Source of the DNA: Anaeromyces robustus
Lineage: Eukaryota; Neocallimastigomycota; Neocallimastigomycetes; Neocallimastigales; Neocallimastigaceae
DNA: 47,259 nucleotides
NCBI GenBank assembly: GCA_002104895.1
Contig: MCFG01000183.1
Location: forward strand, 82,501 to 129,759
Direction of reading: 5' to 3'
Shown here: positions 34,521-46,960 of the stretch, one piece after another
Layout of the letters: the number at the start of each line of letters is the position of its first letter
How positions within the stretch are numbered: position 1 is the first letter of the stretch
Notes under the pieces: model-generated
Told to the model about the DNA's origin: nothing
What the model saw: only the letters and a program-made list of their open reading frames with translations
Database searches by the model: none
Translations under genes and position numbers: made by a program

Positions 34521-37046
34521 GTGTTAATAATTATTTAAATTAATTAATTCCCAATAAATTTCTTTTATATAATTAAATGAATTTTAATAAAATTAATATA
34601 AAATATAAAATATATAATATAAAATAAAATAAATAAATATATATATATTTTACTTGTGGTGGTATATCCATATCAATTTCAGAAAGATTACTAACTGCAT
34701 ATTTTAAAGTTTTTTTATTAGAATATTTGTAGTAATTGATTATAGTAGTGATATAGTCATTTTCATCAACTCCTTGTTTTTCATATTTTTCATAAAGATA
34801 TTCTGGATTCATAATTTTTTCATTATATCCAATAGTTTCTGTCATGGCTGAAACTTTTTTATAAGCATATTCAATTGTTTCATCATCAAGCCATTCAACT
34901 TGAGGAATTCTATTAATCATACTTTGTTTAATATATTCAATAACTTTTTCTGAATACTGCTTTTTATCTGGTGTAAAATATTTGTCTACATATAATTTAC
35001 CAACAGCTTCAGCCATTACATTATTTGTTGTTTTTAAACATATTTGAGTTCTTGGAGTACCTATTTTATTTAAAAATATTATATAAAAAGTAGATTAATT
35101 AAAAAAAATAATTATATAATAAATAATTATAAAAAAAATAATTTTAAAATATTTTTCATATTTACTTTCACTTTCATCAAACATTTCATCTGGAAGAAAA
35201 CCTACATAATTTAAAAGAATATACCTAAAAAATTTTTAATTAATATTGAAAATATTAAAATAATATTATATATTTATTTAATTTTTTTTTTATAAATATA
35301 AATATACCATTCAAAATAATATGATAATGATTCACTATCAATATCATTAAGAATTTGATTTAATTTTTCAAAATAGTCTTCATCAGAAATAACAATCTTA
35401 AAATTATCAGTAATGAATTCTTTCATAACATTACTTCCTAATCTCTCTTCCAAATATATTTTCCAATTAATAATTGGATATTTTTCATTTAATGATTTTA
35501 TACTAATATATTTTTTAGAAACTTCATCAACATTTTCATTGATATTTTCAGAAATATTATCAACAATATCATTTATATTTTCGTTATCATAAGATTCTTG
35601 TTCTTGTAATAAAGCTTTAAAATTATTATTCAAGAATTTTTTATTTAATAATTTAATATTATTATATTCATTAATTATTGAATCAACTTTAGAATCATTG
35701 TTAATTTCCTTCTTTACTTCTTTTTCATTTTCAATATTCTTTTCATTTTCAATATTCTTTTCATTTTTATTAAATAATTTATTATCAAAAGAATTTATAG
35801 AATCAATCATTTTATCAAAATTTCTTTCTTCTGAATCTCTAAAGATTTTTGATAGAATGATTTTCATTTCTTCTTCTATATAAAGAGATGTTCCTTTACT
35901 TATTTCAAGAGAAATTTTATCTCCATCATTTATACTTTTCATATCAAATAAAATTGGAAAATACATCTTAATGTCATGAAGTTGAGCTATTGTTTTACTT
36001 AATTCATTAATATCTTTATATTTATCTTTTTCATTATTGATTTTTAATTGATTAAAAATTTTAATAAATGGTTTTCCTCCTTCTTCAATGAATTTATCAA
36101 CATCAATACAATTTTTATATAAAGTTTTTATTTTATTATAAATTATTTCATCAAATTCTCTATCTTTTTCACTTAAATTCTTGTTTGGTTTATAATCACC
36201 TTCAATTATTTCATTTAAAATTACCTTAATTTATAAGAATAAAATAATAGAATAAAATATATATATATATAAAACAATTTTAATATATTATAATATAAAA
36301 ATTTATAAAGTATAAATATAATATATATTCATTTTCTTATTTATTAATTACATCACTATTTTCAGATCCACTATCAAAATTTGCACTCATAGGATTATCT
36401 TTCTATAATTTAAAAAAAATAAATATATAAAAAAAGAATATGAAAAAAATAATAATATTATAATAAAAAAATGAAAATCAATAATTTAAAAAAAAAAAAA
36501 ATCAGAAAATGTTGATGAAATTATTTTTTTAATATATATACCATCCAGTTACCACAAGTAAATTGATAAAAATCTTCACATGGATCAATTGAAGTATCAA
36601 TACTATTTAATAATCTATTTGAAATATCAATACATTCCTTAGTATTACAAACCTATCAATATCAAATAATATATATAATTATTTTACTATTATTTAATTA
36701 TTTAAAAGATGAACAATATAAATACATAAATATATATTATTATTACATTTTCTTCTTCATCGATATTATCAGTTACAGATATTTCTTCAACTTCTTCATC
36801 GATATTATCAATTATAGATACTTCTTCAACTACTTCATTTATATTATCAATTACAGGTGATAATTCTTCAATTTCATTACTAAATTTTATTTTATTAAAT
36901 TCAGAATCTTCCTCACTAAAATTAATACTATCCATTAAAATGGCAGCAGCATCCGTTGAATTTTTCTTTTTATCAATTGGAGAAGATAAAGCCAATAGGT
37001 CAAAAGAAAGTAATGTAATAATAGCACTAATAGTTTTAAAATTCAT
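33328..37046 (-). CDS. M13-family secreted zinc metallopeptidase, gene 2, 10 exons, one splice acceptor damaged
   Basis: Tandem duplicate of gene 1. Exons are 37046-36747, 36652-36542, 36402-36352, 36224-35308, 35224-35166, 35060-34654, 34468-34271, 34055-34000, 33898-33841 and 33675-33328. They would give 834 residues. The signal peptide, acidic region, [31 protein letters not shown] (His659, His663), ENIADNGGL and CVIW are all kept. At the exon 9 acceptor, gene 1 has AG but gene 2 has GG (33900-33899), with no nearby AG that preserves the frame. Skipping the 58-base exon would also shift frame. So gene 2 either uses a non-canonical acceptor, is newly inactive, or has a sequence error there. 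All other splice sites and the frame are intact, and the active-site spelling (ADNGG, RVNG) is closer to the family norm than gene 1. Confidence 0.88.
34067..34142. repeat. (AAT)n microsatellite in intron 7 of M13 gene 2
   Basis: Pure AAT run at the same intron position as in gene 1. It lacks the AAC block. Confidence 0.9.
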
Positions 37047-37156
37047 TTTTAATAATTCTTAGGATTATCTATCTAATATATTTTCATATTTTTATATAAT
37101 TTATATATATATATATATATATTAAAGAAATTTTAAATTTTTTTTGATATTAAAAG

Positions 37157-37200
37157 TAGAAATTTCCCTGTCGTTTTATACATTTTCAGAAAATGAAAAA
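37157..37200 (-). promoter_or_regulatory. Conserved TATA-containing promoter block, M13 gene 2
   Basis: The minus strand reads TTTTCATTTTCTGAAAA, then TGTATAAAAC, then GACAGGGAAATTTCTAC, matching the block of gene 1. It lies about 120 bases before the ATG. Confidence 0.6.
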
Positions 37201-37369
37201 AAATGTTTTTCCCTTTTTTTTATAACTCTTTTAATATTACTGTTTATTTTATATATACAATAATAATTATAATAGTATAATATAAATATATTTATAATTA
37301 ATTGTAACACAATTTAATTAATTAAATTGTTTTCATATATAATGTATTTTCATTAAAGTTATTAAAAAA

Positions 37370-40300
37370 AATATTTATTATATATATATATTTGTATATT
37401 ATATATATTGTATTACATTTAGATAATAATAATAATAAAAAAAATATTATCATATCTGTTTAAATAGTTTTAAAAAGATTATATTATTAATAAAAATGCA
37501 TAAAAATGGTATTTTTGGTATATATAAAAAAACAAATGAAGTAATAAAATGTTTATAAAATATATTTTATAATATTTACAATTATAGAATAATAGAATAT
37601 TCTATATATATAATATAAAATATGTCAGAAATATATCTTATAATATATTAATATTATTCATTTATAATATTAAGAAAGATATTTTAAAGAATATTTTGCA
37701 TATTCTTCTTTTATACTATTACAATACATTATTTATATATTGTACATTATTTAATACATTATTTAATACATTATTCATTTGACACTCCCCCTCAAATCTA
37801 ATTATGTTGAATAAATAGATTTGAAAAATAAAATTTTAAGTAAAATATTTAAAAGAAATATTAAATATAATAGGACAGATAATATTTAATAAATTAATAA
37901 AATTTATGTAATATTTTGTTTCTAAAGTTTGTCATTGATATCGTATTTAAATACTTAGTGAATCCATCAGCGACATTATCCTTAGAATTAATATACTTTA
38001 ATTTTATTTTCTTATCTTTAATTAATTCCCTTATATAATGATATCTAATATCTATGTGTTTTATTTTTTGATTAATCATATTGTTTTCGCTTATAAAAAT
38101 TGCCGCCTTGTTATCAACATTTATATTTATAAAGCTAATATTAAAGTTCAATTCATTAAGCAGATTTATGTACCAAATGCACTGTTTTGAACATTCACTT
38201 AGGCTATAATATTCTGCTTCTGCTGTAGAGGTTGAAACACAAGGTTGAAGCTTGGAACACCAACTAATTGGTGTATTACCTATAGTGATAATGTACCCAG
38301 TAGTAGACCTTCTTGTCTGTATATCTCCGGCGTAATCTGCATCAGAAAAAGCACTTATTGTACGATTAGTATTGAATTTTAATCCATAATTGATAGTACC
38401 TTTTAAGTATCCAAGAATCTTTAAAATATTTCTCCAGTCTTCCATATTTGGGTTTTGTGATTTTCTTGATGCTTTGCTAACAGCGTAAATGATATCTGGT
38501 CTGGTGCATATACTTAAATAAAGTAGATTCCCAATAAGACTTCTGTATCTAGTAGGATTTATTTTGATCTTTCTAAGATTAATATCCATAATTGGTTTTA
38601 GACAATTGGTTGGATATATGTTTTCATCTTTGTATTTGTTGAGTAAATCAGTGATGTATCTTTTTTGGTGTAAGAAGTACCCGTTACTATACTTGATGAA
38701 TTTTATGCCAATAATAAAGTTTACATCTCCAATATCTTTGATTTGGAAATGTTTCTTAATAAGTTGTTTAGTTTGGTTAATTTCCTTTTCTGTTCCTGTG
38801 ATTAGGATATCATCAACATAAACTGCGAGAATACAGGTAATTTCGTTTTTGTGATTAAGTTTCTTGTAAACACATGGATCACAAGTTAATCTTTTAAAGT
38901 TTATACTGGTCAAAATGTCATTAAGCTTATTATTCCATGCCTTACCTGATTGTTTAAGTCCATATATCGCCTTTTTTAGTCTCCAATAAGGTTTGTTGTG
39001 ATTATCGTAACCTTCAGGTGCCTTCATATATATAACTTCTGATAGTTCTGCATTTAAGTATGCGGCGGTAACATCTATTTGTATTATACGAAATCCATTT
39101 TGAGAGGCTAAGGCGACAATAATTCGTAATGAATCTTGCTTTAAGGTAGGAGAAAATGTTTCGAAATAATCAATTCCGAATTGTTGAGTGAAACCACGCG
39201 CCACTAATCGTGCTTTTCTTTTGATGATGTTACCATCATCATCACGTTTATATTTGAAAACCCATCGAGGGGGAATAGGGTTTGCGTCTTCTGGAATTGT
39301 GTCAACAGGTTCGTAGACTTTTAATTTATCCATATTATTTAACTCTTCATTAATGGCGATTAACTATTCATTCATATCTGGTAAGTTAAAAATATCTTCA
39401 TAGTTTTGTGGTTCTACAAATGTAATATTAAACAACGTTATTTTTCTTCTTTTATTATAGAATTGATTATTGTTATGCTTTGATCTTTTGTGGTAGTAAT
39501 AATTCTTGGGATGGTTGAAGAAATTAATTTCGTTATTGTTTTCGTATATATCATTTGGATTGATATTTTGAAAGTTTGAGATATCATTTTGGAGTTTTAA
39601 ATTATCAGCTGACTCTTTGTCTAGATTGATTTGTGTTTTTGGTGTCTGATTATTACTTAGTAGTTTATTATTGTTTAAATTTGATAAAATTTGAAGTTTT
39701 TGATAAGGATTTGAACTGATGGCGTTTGTATCATTTTTAATATCTTCGATTTTGTTGTTGAAGTAGAAATTTGCAGGCTCCTTTTCAAAAAATTCGACAA
39801 CACGCGAACGAAGAACTTTACAGTTGTTAATATCAAAAATTTTGTATGAGTTAGGATCATAGCAATAGCCAATAAAGATACCAGATGAAGCACTATTTTC
39901 GAATTTTTGTTTTAAGTGCTTTGGAACTAAGTACATGACTCTACATCCGAAGACTCTAATATTATTGAAATTTACCCTTTTATTAAAAATTCTTTCAAAA
40001 GGGATTTTATTGTCTATAGATGAGTGTGGAATTCTATTGTAAATGTAGCTCGCCGTTTCAACTGCATCCTGCCAGAATTTTCTACTGAGTTTGGAGTCTT
40101 CTAGTAGAGCGGTAGCTGTAGATATAAGAATTCCATTTAGCCTTTCGGCTCTGCCATTTTGTTGAGGGTTATAAGGAACAGTGGTTTGATGAATTGTTCC
40201 TTTTTCACTAAATAACCTTTTGAATTTAAGAGAAGTGAATTCTGTACCGTTGTCAGATCTAACTGCTTTGATATTCTTATTGAATAAGTTGTATATGTTG

Positions 40301-41579
40301 TTATACCATACATTAAATGAATCATAGGTATCTGATTTGTTTTTTAAGAATAATACCCAGTTATATCTGGAGTAATCATCTAGTATGGTAAGGATATATT
40401 TATTGCCATATATTGATTCAGTGATTGGACCAACTAAGTCAATATGGATTAGATCAAAAGGTTGTTTAGATATCTTTGTAACAGGCAAGTAAGGTTTATT
40501 TTTTAGTTTGGATTTAATACAAATTTTACATTTATTAGTTATATTGATTTTTGGCAATTTGTTTATAATTTTATCTATTTTAAAATGGCAAAGTCTGCGG
40601 TGCCATAAATTATATTGTTCATCGGTATTAGTATAGTTTTCAAGTGAGAAAATGTTGTTTTGTGGTTGGTTTGCATCCATATTAACTTTATCGCTAGTGA
40701 TCCATATATGATAAGTGTTGTTTACTTCTCTAGAGTATGTTGATATAATTCTTTTGCCTTCAGGAGAATATAATATGGCTTGGGGTGTATTATTATTTCT
40801 AGTGAATATTATTTTATAATTTTGCTTTATTAGTTTAGAAAGGGATATTATATTTCTTTTGACGCTTGGAATGTATAGAACATTTTTTAAAATTATTTTA
40901 TTGTTATTAATAAATCCATCGTAGCTTCCTATATACTTTGAATATATTTTTTTACCATCTGCAAAGCTTATAGGCTCAGAATGTGGTTTAACGTTTTTTA
41001 ACAAGTCAAGTCTGTAAGTGATATGAACTGATGCACCTGAATCTATAACCCAGTTTGTGATATTGTTTGAATTGTCATTGTTGATAATTGCTTTAGTTTC
41101 TTCAATATCATCGTCCTTTTGTATATAATAGGTGTGGTATTCTGTGTCCGAACTATAGTCTTTGGTGAATGCTTCTTCGTATATATTTTTAGGTTCGGAG
41201 TTTGTTACGAGAAGCGCATGTTTGTTGCCTTTATATTTAGAACGTGTTGTTTTATTGTTTTTGAATTTGTTGAATTGTTTTCTATTGTTGAAGGATTTCT
41301 TGAATTTGGGATGTTTATATTTTTTGTTTTTGTAAATTTTGTTAGTGATGCTTTTATTGAATTTACATTCATAGGCGAAATGACCAAATTTTTTACAGAT
41401 ATAACATTTTCCATTTCTTTTCTTGTGATTCCTAATTGTGGCTGCTAGTACTTCTTTGTTATCTGAATTTATCTTCAGTAGTCGGTTTTCTTTTCTGTAG
41501 GAATAGATAATGTCAGTGTAACGTTTGCTTTTACACAATAGGTTTATAAACAATAAAGTAATTTAAAATAAATATGTTT
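37370..41579 (-). mobile_element. Ty1/copia LTR retrotransposon fossil, incomplete at its 5' end
   Basis: Minus-strand element. The parts seen, in its own 5'-to-3' order, are: a CCHC zinc knuckle (CYICKKFGHFAYEC), an aspartic protease motif (VIDSGASVHIT), integrase core (41553-39364), then reverse transcriptase and RNase H of the copia type (39333-37894). A polypurine tract (GAGGGGGAG) precedes TGTC at about 37784, where the 3' LTR starts. The LTR runs left to about 37370-37400, with a TATAAAAG word. The gag N-terminus and 5' LTR are not found, so the element is broken, with perhaps one or two interruptions besides the missing end. Long open stretches suggest it is fairly young. It lies just 5' of M13 gene 2. 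The exact left end is uncertain. Confidence 0.88.
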
Positions 41580-41906
41580 TGTTAGAAATAAGTTTTATTA
41601 ATTTTAAAGTATAAATATTAATTATTAATTAGTTATTATAATATTTCAAATTACTTATAAACTAATTAATAAAAGCACGAATTTAAAAATATTTTATTAA
41701 TGAATTTTACACCTATTTATATTTTTTTTTTTTTTTGAAAATAATAAAAATTTCTAAAAAGTTCTCGAAACTTAAATTTTTTTGATAAAAAAGAATCTTA
41801 TGGAAAAAGGATAAATTATAAAAAATTTTTATCCGAAAATTTCTGATTTTATTCTATTAATTTCTATGATAAAATACAGAAATAAAATACAGAAATAAAA
41901 TACAGA

Positions 41907-42478
41907 TGTAACGGTATCAACAACGACATTAAGGAACTTCGTGGCTCAACGGTAACTACTTCTACCTTTATCATAGATATCACTGGTTCGAATCCTACTT
42001 TTACCTTTTTGATTTGGAAAATTATTCATTTATTTAGTTATTAATACATTTGTTCATTTACTTATTTTATTAATAGAATTATTTAGTCTATAATTATTCA
42101 TTCACTTAGTTAGATTTATTTAGATATTAGTTATTCGTTCACTTAGATATAAATACGATTTTATTTAGATACTAATTATGTATTCACTTAATTATAGTAA
42201 TAGTTAAATAATTAAATATTTTGTTATTTAAATAAGTAAACCAATCACGTAATGATTTAGAATAAGTCTTGAATATAAAAGAAATGTATTAATATTATTT
42301 TTACTCTTTGAGTCATTATTAATAAGAAAAATATTAAATATTTAAATATTAAATAAAATACAAAATAAATCCATAAACATTATGTTTTAATATTGTGTTA
42401 TTTATTTTGTTTGTTTATTTTATTTTAATTATTGAAATACTACAACAACCTAGTGAATTTCTCACTAAGTTCGTTACA
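41907..42478 (-). mobile_element. Solo LTR, copy 1, nested in the chromovirus LTR
   Basis: 572 bp from TGTAACGAAC to CCGTTACA on the minus strand, so with the inverted ends typical of LTRs. It is flanked by a 5-bp target duplication ACAGA. It is homologous along its length to the solo LTR at 43391-43975, in opposite orientation. No internal genes adjoin it. It is younger than the element it interrupts. Confidence 0.82.
41934..42010 (+). other. tRNA-like segment, antisense within solo LTR copy 1
   Basis: It has an A-box-like TGGCTCAACGGTA (41942-41954) and a consensus B box GGTTCGAATCC (41985-41995), spaced as in a tRNA gene. A T5 run (42006-42010) could act as a Pol III terminator. The T-stem and acceptor do not pair well, so it is not called a functional tRNA. 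The homologous place in LTR copy 2 keeps the same boxes (43872-43955, minus). Confidence 0.6.
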
Positions 42479-42535
42479 ACAGAAATTAATAATAAATTTT
42501 TCTTAAAATAAAAAATTTTTTATAAATTGAGAATG

Positions 42536-42605
42536 AGTGTGAGTCGAACCCAAGGAGTTCAGCTCGATGGTCATAGTATTTAACCACTAAACCATGGTTA
42601 CTAAT
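42536..42605 (-). other. tRNA-like segment, sense within the chromovirus LTR
   Basis: The minus strand has A box TGGTTTAGTGGTTA and B box GGTTCGACTC at tRNA-like spacing. The T-stem pairs poorly. It is a different tRNA-like sequence from that in the solo LTRs, and in the opposite orientation relative to its LTR. Confidence 0.5.
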
Positions 42606-43390
42606 TTACTGATTATGAGTTTCGTTACATGGTCCTCCTTGGGTTCGGATACCAGACGAATCTCAACATCAGGCTAAAATAAGAAAAAATTTTTTTATTT
42701 ATAAAGTTTCAATATTATTTTTTTTTTTTTTTTTTTTTTTTTTAGGTGTAAATTATAATATAAAAATATACATGTTTATTAATAAAATTACATTGATAAA
42801 GAATTACATTTAGATATTGATATTGATAAGATTATTTAATATTAATAATAATAAGTATTATAAGTTGATATTGATATATAATAAGTTTGATATTAATAAA
42901 ATTAAAGTATAATAATATTAAAGATTCTTTTTCAATTTAAGTTTCTAATTTGCTTTGTTAAATTTCTTAAGTAGTTCTGGACAATTAAGATTTGACTCTG
43001 GTTCCCAAGAAGCTTCAGATAAAGGGTAGCCTTTCCATTTTATAAGGTATTGAATTTTGCCGTAGTGTTTTCTTTTATCGAGAATTTCTTCAACTTCATA
43101 TTCTTCTTCTTCATTTACGATTATTGGTGGTGGTGGTTTTTGTTTTCTTCCGAATTTATCTTCATAATATGGTTCTAATTCTGAAACATGAATTACAGGA
43201 TGAATTCTAATGTTTTTTGGAAGTTCCAATTCATAAGAAACAGGTGATACTTTTCTAATGATTTTGTATGGACCTAATTTTCTTGGTTTTAATTTCTTAT
43301 TCTTATTTCTAATTACGAGCGAACTATTGATCCAAACTTTGTCGTTTATTTTAAATTCTGGGGCTTTCATCCTATGTTTATTTGCAAATG

Positions 43391-43975
43391 TGTAACGAAT
43401 ATGAATTATTCTCACTAGGTTGTTGTAGTAATTAATAATAAATAAAACAACAACATGAATAGCTCGAATAAAATATATTGAAATATTTATTAAACTGAAC
43501 GATTTAATTATTTATGGTTTTATATTATTATTTTATTTATTACTAATTGAAATGTTAATGTTGACTCAAAGAGTCAAAATAAAATAATACATGAAGTTTT
43601 TATATTCAAAATCTATTCTAAGTTATTACATGATTGGTTATATAATTTAAAATAAAATATATTTAATTATTATTAAAATACAATTTATCTAATTATTAAT
43701 TAATCTATCCATTTGCTAATTATTAATAATTTATTTAGTTAATTAATGTGTATTCACTTAATTAAGATTTATTTAACTTATTATTTATCATTCATTTAAT
43801 TAAATTATAAGTTTATCTAAAAATTAATGATTCATTCATTTAATTAATTTATTATTATAAATATTATTTCGAAAAGGTAAAAAGTAAGATTTGAACCAGT
43901 GACAACCAGTATGATATTACAAGCAGGTACCAATGAACCACTTTAGTAACCATAACGATTCTTGATATCGTTACA
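43391..43975 (+). mobile_element. Solo LTR, copy 2, nested in the chromovirus pol region
   Basis: 585 bp from TGTAACGAAT to ATCGTTACA, flanked by the 5-bp target duplication AAATG. Same family as 41907-42478 but on the opposite strand, with its own target duplication. The two are therefore separate insertions, not the two ends of one element. It contains the antisense tRNA-like segment. Confidence 0.82.
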
Positions 43976-45386
43976 AAATGTTTCTTGTTTCTTACTTGCT
44001 AACTTCAAGTTTTCTGTCGCGAATATTAGTGGATTTAAAATTGAAATTCACTAATAGATCAATTACATTTAAATTTCGTTATTGACTAAATCACTTAAAA
44101 TTCGATTTTCAATAAAATAAACAAATATTAAAAAGTATTTAAATTGATATTGTAAAGGGTTTGGACAAATTAAATAAATATTAATCAACTTAATTTAACC
44201 CTTAAGATATTAATAAAAATAATCAGAAGAAAAATAACGATAACTTGGCAAATATTGAAGATTTCCGCCGCTTCGCTTTGATTTTATGCTCATTGAGAAG
44301 CTCTGCTCAAGAGCTACAACATATCTGAATTTCAGCCCATTTGGACCACTGGTTGGCGAGATATTGGACTTTAAAGGTTTATACAATATAAAAATATAAT
44401 TAAATATTTACAAGGATCCATAAATAAATAATTATAATATTTTATATAGATAAAATCTTTTTATTTCAATAATTATATTATAATTTATAATAATAATAAT
44501 CATTCAGATATACAGAAAACGCCTTCAAATAATTTATAAAATATTAATTAGAATAATAATAATAATTTATATAATATATTATAATAATTGTTAATTATTT
44601 TTATAAAAATTAGAATAGTTGATTATTATATTAATTTACAGAAATTCTTAGAATTCTAAAAATCTCAAAAAGATTTAAAATTTACTTAAGATCTTAAATA
44701 ATTAAAAATATCCCATTTTATCTAGAATTAATTATACAGAAAAGATTATAAAAATCCAAAGATAAAAATAATTAATATATAGATAAATAATTAAATAGTA
44801 TACTAAACAATTAAAATAATTAAATAGTTAACTAGTTAAATAATTAGAATAGTTATAAATCTAAATCTTAGATTATAAATTCTTATCATTAAATTTATTA
44901 ATAGTTTATATAGTTTTATATTAGTTTTATATAGTTAGATTTTTATCAATATTATTTTATTCATATATTTTATTTAAAATTATACATGTATAAATATATT
45001 ATCAATAGATTATAATAATTAAATGTATTAATAATTATTAGATTTAGAAAAAGTATAAATAAGGATTGAAATTACAATTCCTTTTAATCTTTGTAAGATT
45101 ATTAACTAAATAACTTAGAATTAATGACTTAATAATCTAATTATTATTTAAACTTTTCTTAATTAATTATTAATAAAAAATATTATTATAAAACTTAATT
45201 ATTTTAAAAAAGTGTTCTTTTAATTAATTAATTTATTGTGTATTAATAAATAAATTTGCCTATTAATTATATATTTGTTTAATTAGTTATTTTGTTATTA
45301 ATTAAACATCTTGACCTGACCATTATTAAACCAAAACTACCCTCATTTAACAATAATCTTACCTGCTGTTTTCTGGTTACCTTAAG

Positions 45387-46448
45387 ATGTTTGGAAATTC
45401 CTATAGAGCTACCACTCCTGCACCTGAAGTTCCCATGGCTGAAGAAGTTGAACAACTTAGGCAAGATGCTACCAGAACTGCTGCTGAAATTATCGATGGT
45501 GTGCAAGCAAACTTTGTTTCAACTAATGATTTTACCCAATATTATGAACAACTAGAATCTAGGCTAAATAATATTTATTCTGCTATAGAAAATATTAATC
45601 AAAGATTAAATACTGAAAATACTGCGCCACAAGGATATGAAAGATTTGAAACTCCTAGACCATTACTTGGTAATCAAGATTCTGATGATAGTTCTACCGA
45701 CACAAACTTCGATTTAGATAGAGATGTAATTATGAAAAGTAAATTTTCTGCTCCTTTAAATCAAGTTCCAGAACCAGGATTTTTCTCAGGAAAAACTTCG
45801 GAAACTGAGTTATTTTGCCAACTTTGTGAAGATACATTCAGAACTACGCCACATAAATATTTACCAGAAGAAACAAAAATTAATTTTGTCAAATCACGTT
45901 TAAGAGATTCTGCAAGAAACTGGTACTTAACCAAGTATAGAGGCAATATTAAACCAGGAACAATGTTTGAATTATTAGCTGGTTTAAAAGCTGCTTTTTC
46001 AAATGTCGCAAGCTATAAATTAGCTAAAATTAAATTAATTTCCTTAAAACAACATTATGGAAAAATAAATGAGTATATAGATGAATTCAGGAGTTATACT
46101 CGTTTATTTAACTGTGAAGAAGAACCATTAGCTTTAATATTTTATAATGGATTACACCCTAAATATCAAGAACAAGTTCAAAAGTTAGATGTATTTCCAG
46201 CCACATTAGAAGATATTATTACTACGTGTATACTATTTGAAAACTCTATTAGTGTAAAAAATTCCATTAGACAATCTAATAGCAATAATAAAAATAACAA
46301 GAAAAGAAATTCCAGCCACCATTCTAATTACAAAAATAATTACAAAAATTATAATAATAATTATCACAAAAATTATTCTAATAATCAGAATAATTACAAC
46401 AAAAATTCTGATGTTAGTAAAGCCACGAAAATTACTACAAAAAATTAA
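45387..46448 (+). CDS. Gag region of the plus-strand Ty3/gypsy element
   Basis: 353 residues. The start carries an Ala/Glu-rich helix (PMAEEVEQLRQDATRTAAEI), then a coiled-coil-like part. A Retrotrans_gag capsid core follows from about 125 to 280 (GFFSGKTSETELFCQLCEDT, DSARNWYLTKYRG, GKINEYIDEFRSYTRLF, LIFYNGLHPKYQEQV). The C-terminus is an Asn/Lys/Tyr-rich basic tail, probably RNA-binding in place of a visible zinc knuckle. A protease region follows. It packages element RNA. Confidence 0.85.
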   Translation: MFGNSYRATTPAPEVPMAEEVEQLRQDATRTAAEIIDGVQANFVSTNDFTQYYEQLESRLNNIYSAIENINQRLNTENTAPQGYERFETPRPLLGNQDSDDSSTDTNFDLDRDVIMKSKFSAPLNQVPEPGFFSGKTSETELFCQLCEDTFRTTPHKYLPEETKINFVKSRLRDSARNWYLTKYRGNIKPGTMFELLAGLKAAFSNVASYKLAKIKLISLKQHYGKINEYIDEFRSYTRLFNCEEEPLALIFYNGLHPKYQEQVQKLDVFPATLEDIITTCILFENSISVKNSIRQSNSNNKNNKKRNSSHHSNYKNNYKNYNNNYHKNYSNNQNNYNKNSDVSKATKITTKN

Positions 46449-46609
46449 AAAATGAACATCATTTGGAGTCAATGAATGTTCATAATCAAAAAATTTTATC
46501 CTATAATTTCCCAATTAATTTAGACTCCAATCCAATTCGCGAAATACCAGAAACTTTTTACAAATTCAATTGTAAAATTCCACTAAAATTAAATGATTTA
46601 AATGATAAT

Positions 46610-46960
46610 AATTTAAAAAATCAATTTAATAAACAATATGAATCAATTCTAGACAGTGGTTCATATTGCAATTTTATTTCAACCAAATTAGTTAAAAATT
46701 TAAATTTAAAGCCACAAAAAACAACCAGAATTATACAAATTAATGGTATAAGTGGTGCTACCAAAATTAATGAATATGTTAACCTATATTTTCAAGCAAA
46801 AATATCAATTAATAAATCAATTTATTTAGTTACTTTTAAAGAAAAATTTTTAATAACAGACAAAATTCCTACTTATTTATTACTTGGAAATAAATTTATG
46901 AAAAATTATAGCTTACATTATAATTACAATGACAAAATTATTTTTACAGATTTAAATTTC
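46610..46960 (+). other. Retropepsin-like protease region of the plus-strand Ty3/gypsy element
   Basis: Coding-like sequence with the aspartic protease signature ILDSGSYCNFIST, a flap-like INGISGATK and a closing YLLLGNKFM, in the position expected after gag. An Asn/Lys-rich stretch then runs to the window edge. Confidence 0.7.

Larger units (their letters stand above)
27840..37365. repeat. Tandem segmental duplication carrying the two M13 genes (unit about 5 kb)
   Basis: Similarity extends beyond the genes on both sides: 3' flanks 27840-28281 versus 32510-33070, and 5' flanks to about 32350 versus 37365. Stops are 5046 bases apart and starts 5127. The exon-intron plan is identical. Confidence 0.85.
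41580..44014 (-). mobile_element. Ty3/gypsy chromovirus fossil (integrase end, chromodomain, 3' LTR), hit by two later LTR insertions
   Basis: Minus strand. At 43390-42945 lies the integrase C-terminus (KLGPYKIIRKV, IHPVIHVSELEPYY), then a chromodomain (YEVEEILDKRKHYGKIQYLI and WKGYPLSEASWEPESNL), which marks a chromovirus. A purine-rich AAGGAGGACCA precedes TGTAACG at 42629, read as the start of its 3' LTR. That LTR runs left, perhaps to about 41580, and contains TATAAATAGG. Two solo LTRs (41907-42478 and 43391-43975) are nested in it, and a plus-strand element begins at 44015. Most of gag-pol is absent, so it is a broken, older fossil. Confidence 0.78.

Noticed and set aside
41119-41448. 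Plus-strand frame opposite the copia fossil
   Set aside because: Shadow of the minus-strand gag/protease region; hydrophobic by codon complement only.
41934-42010. Functional tRNA gene
   Set aside because: A and B boxes fit, but T-stem and acceptor pairing fail and the sequence sits inside an LTR with a homologous copy.
43391-43975. The two solo LTRs being the two ends of one inverted element
   Set aside because: Each has its own different 5-bp target duplication, so they are independent insertions.
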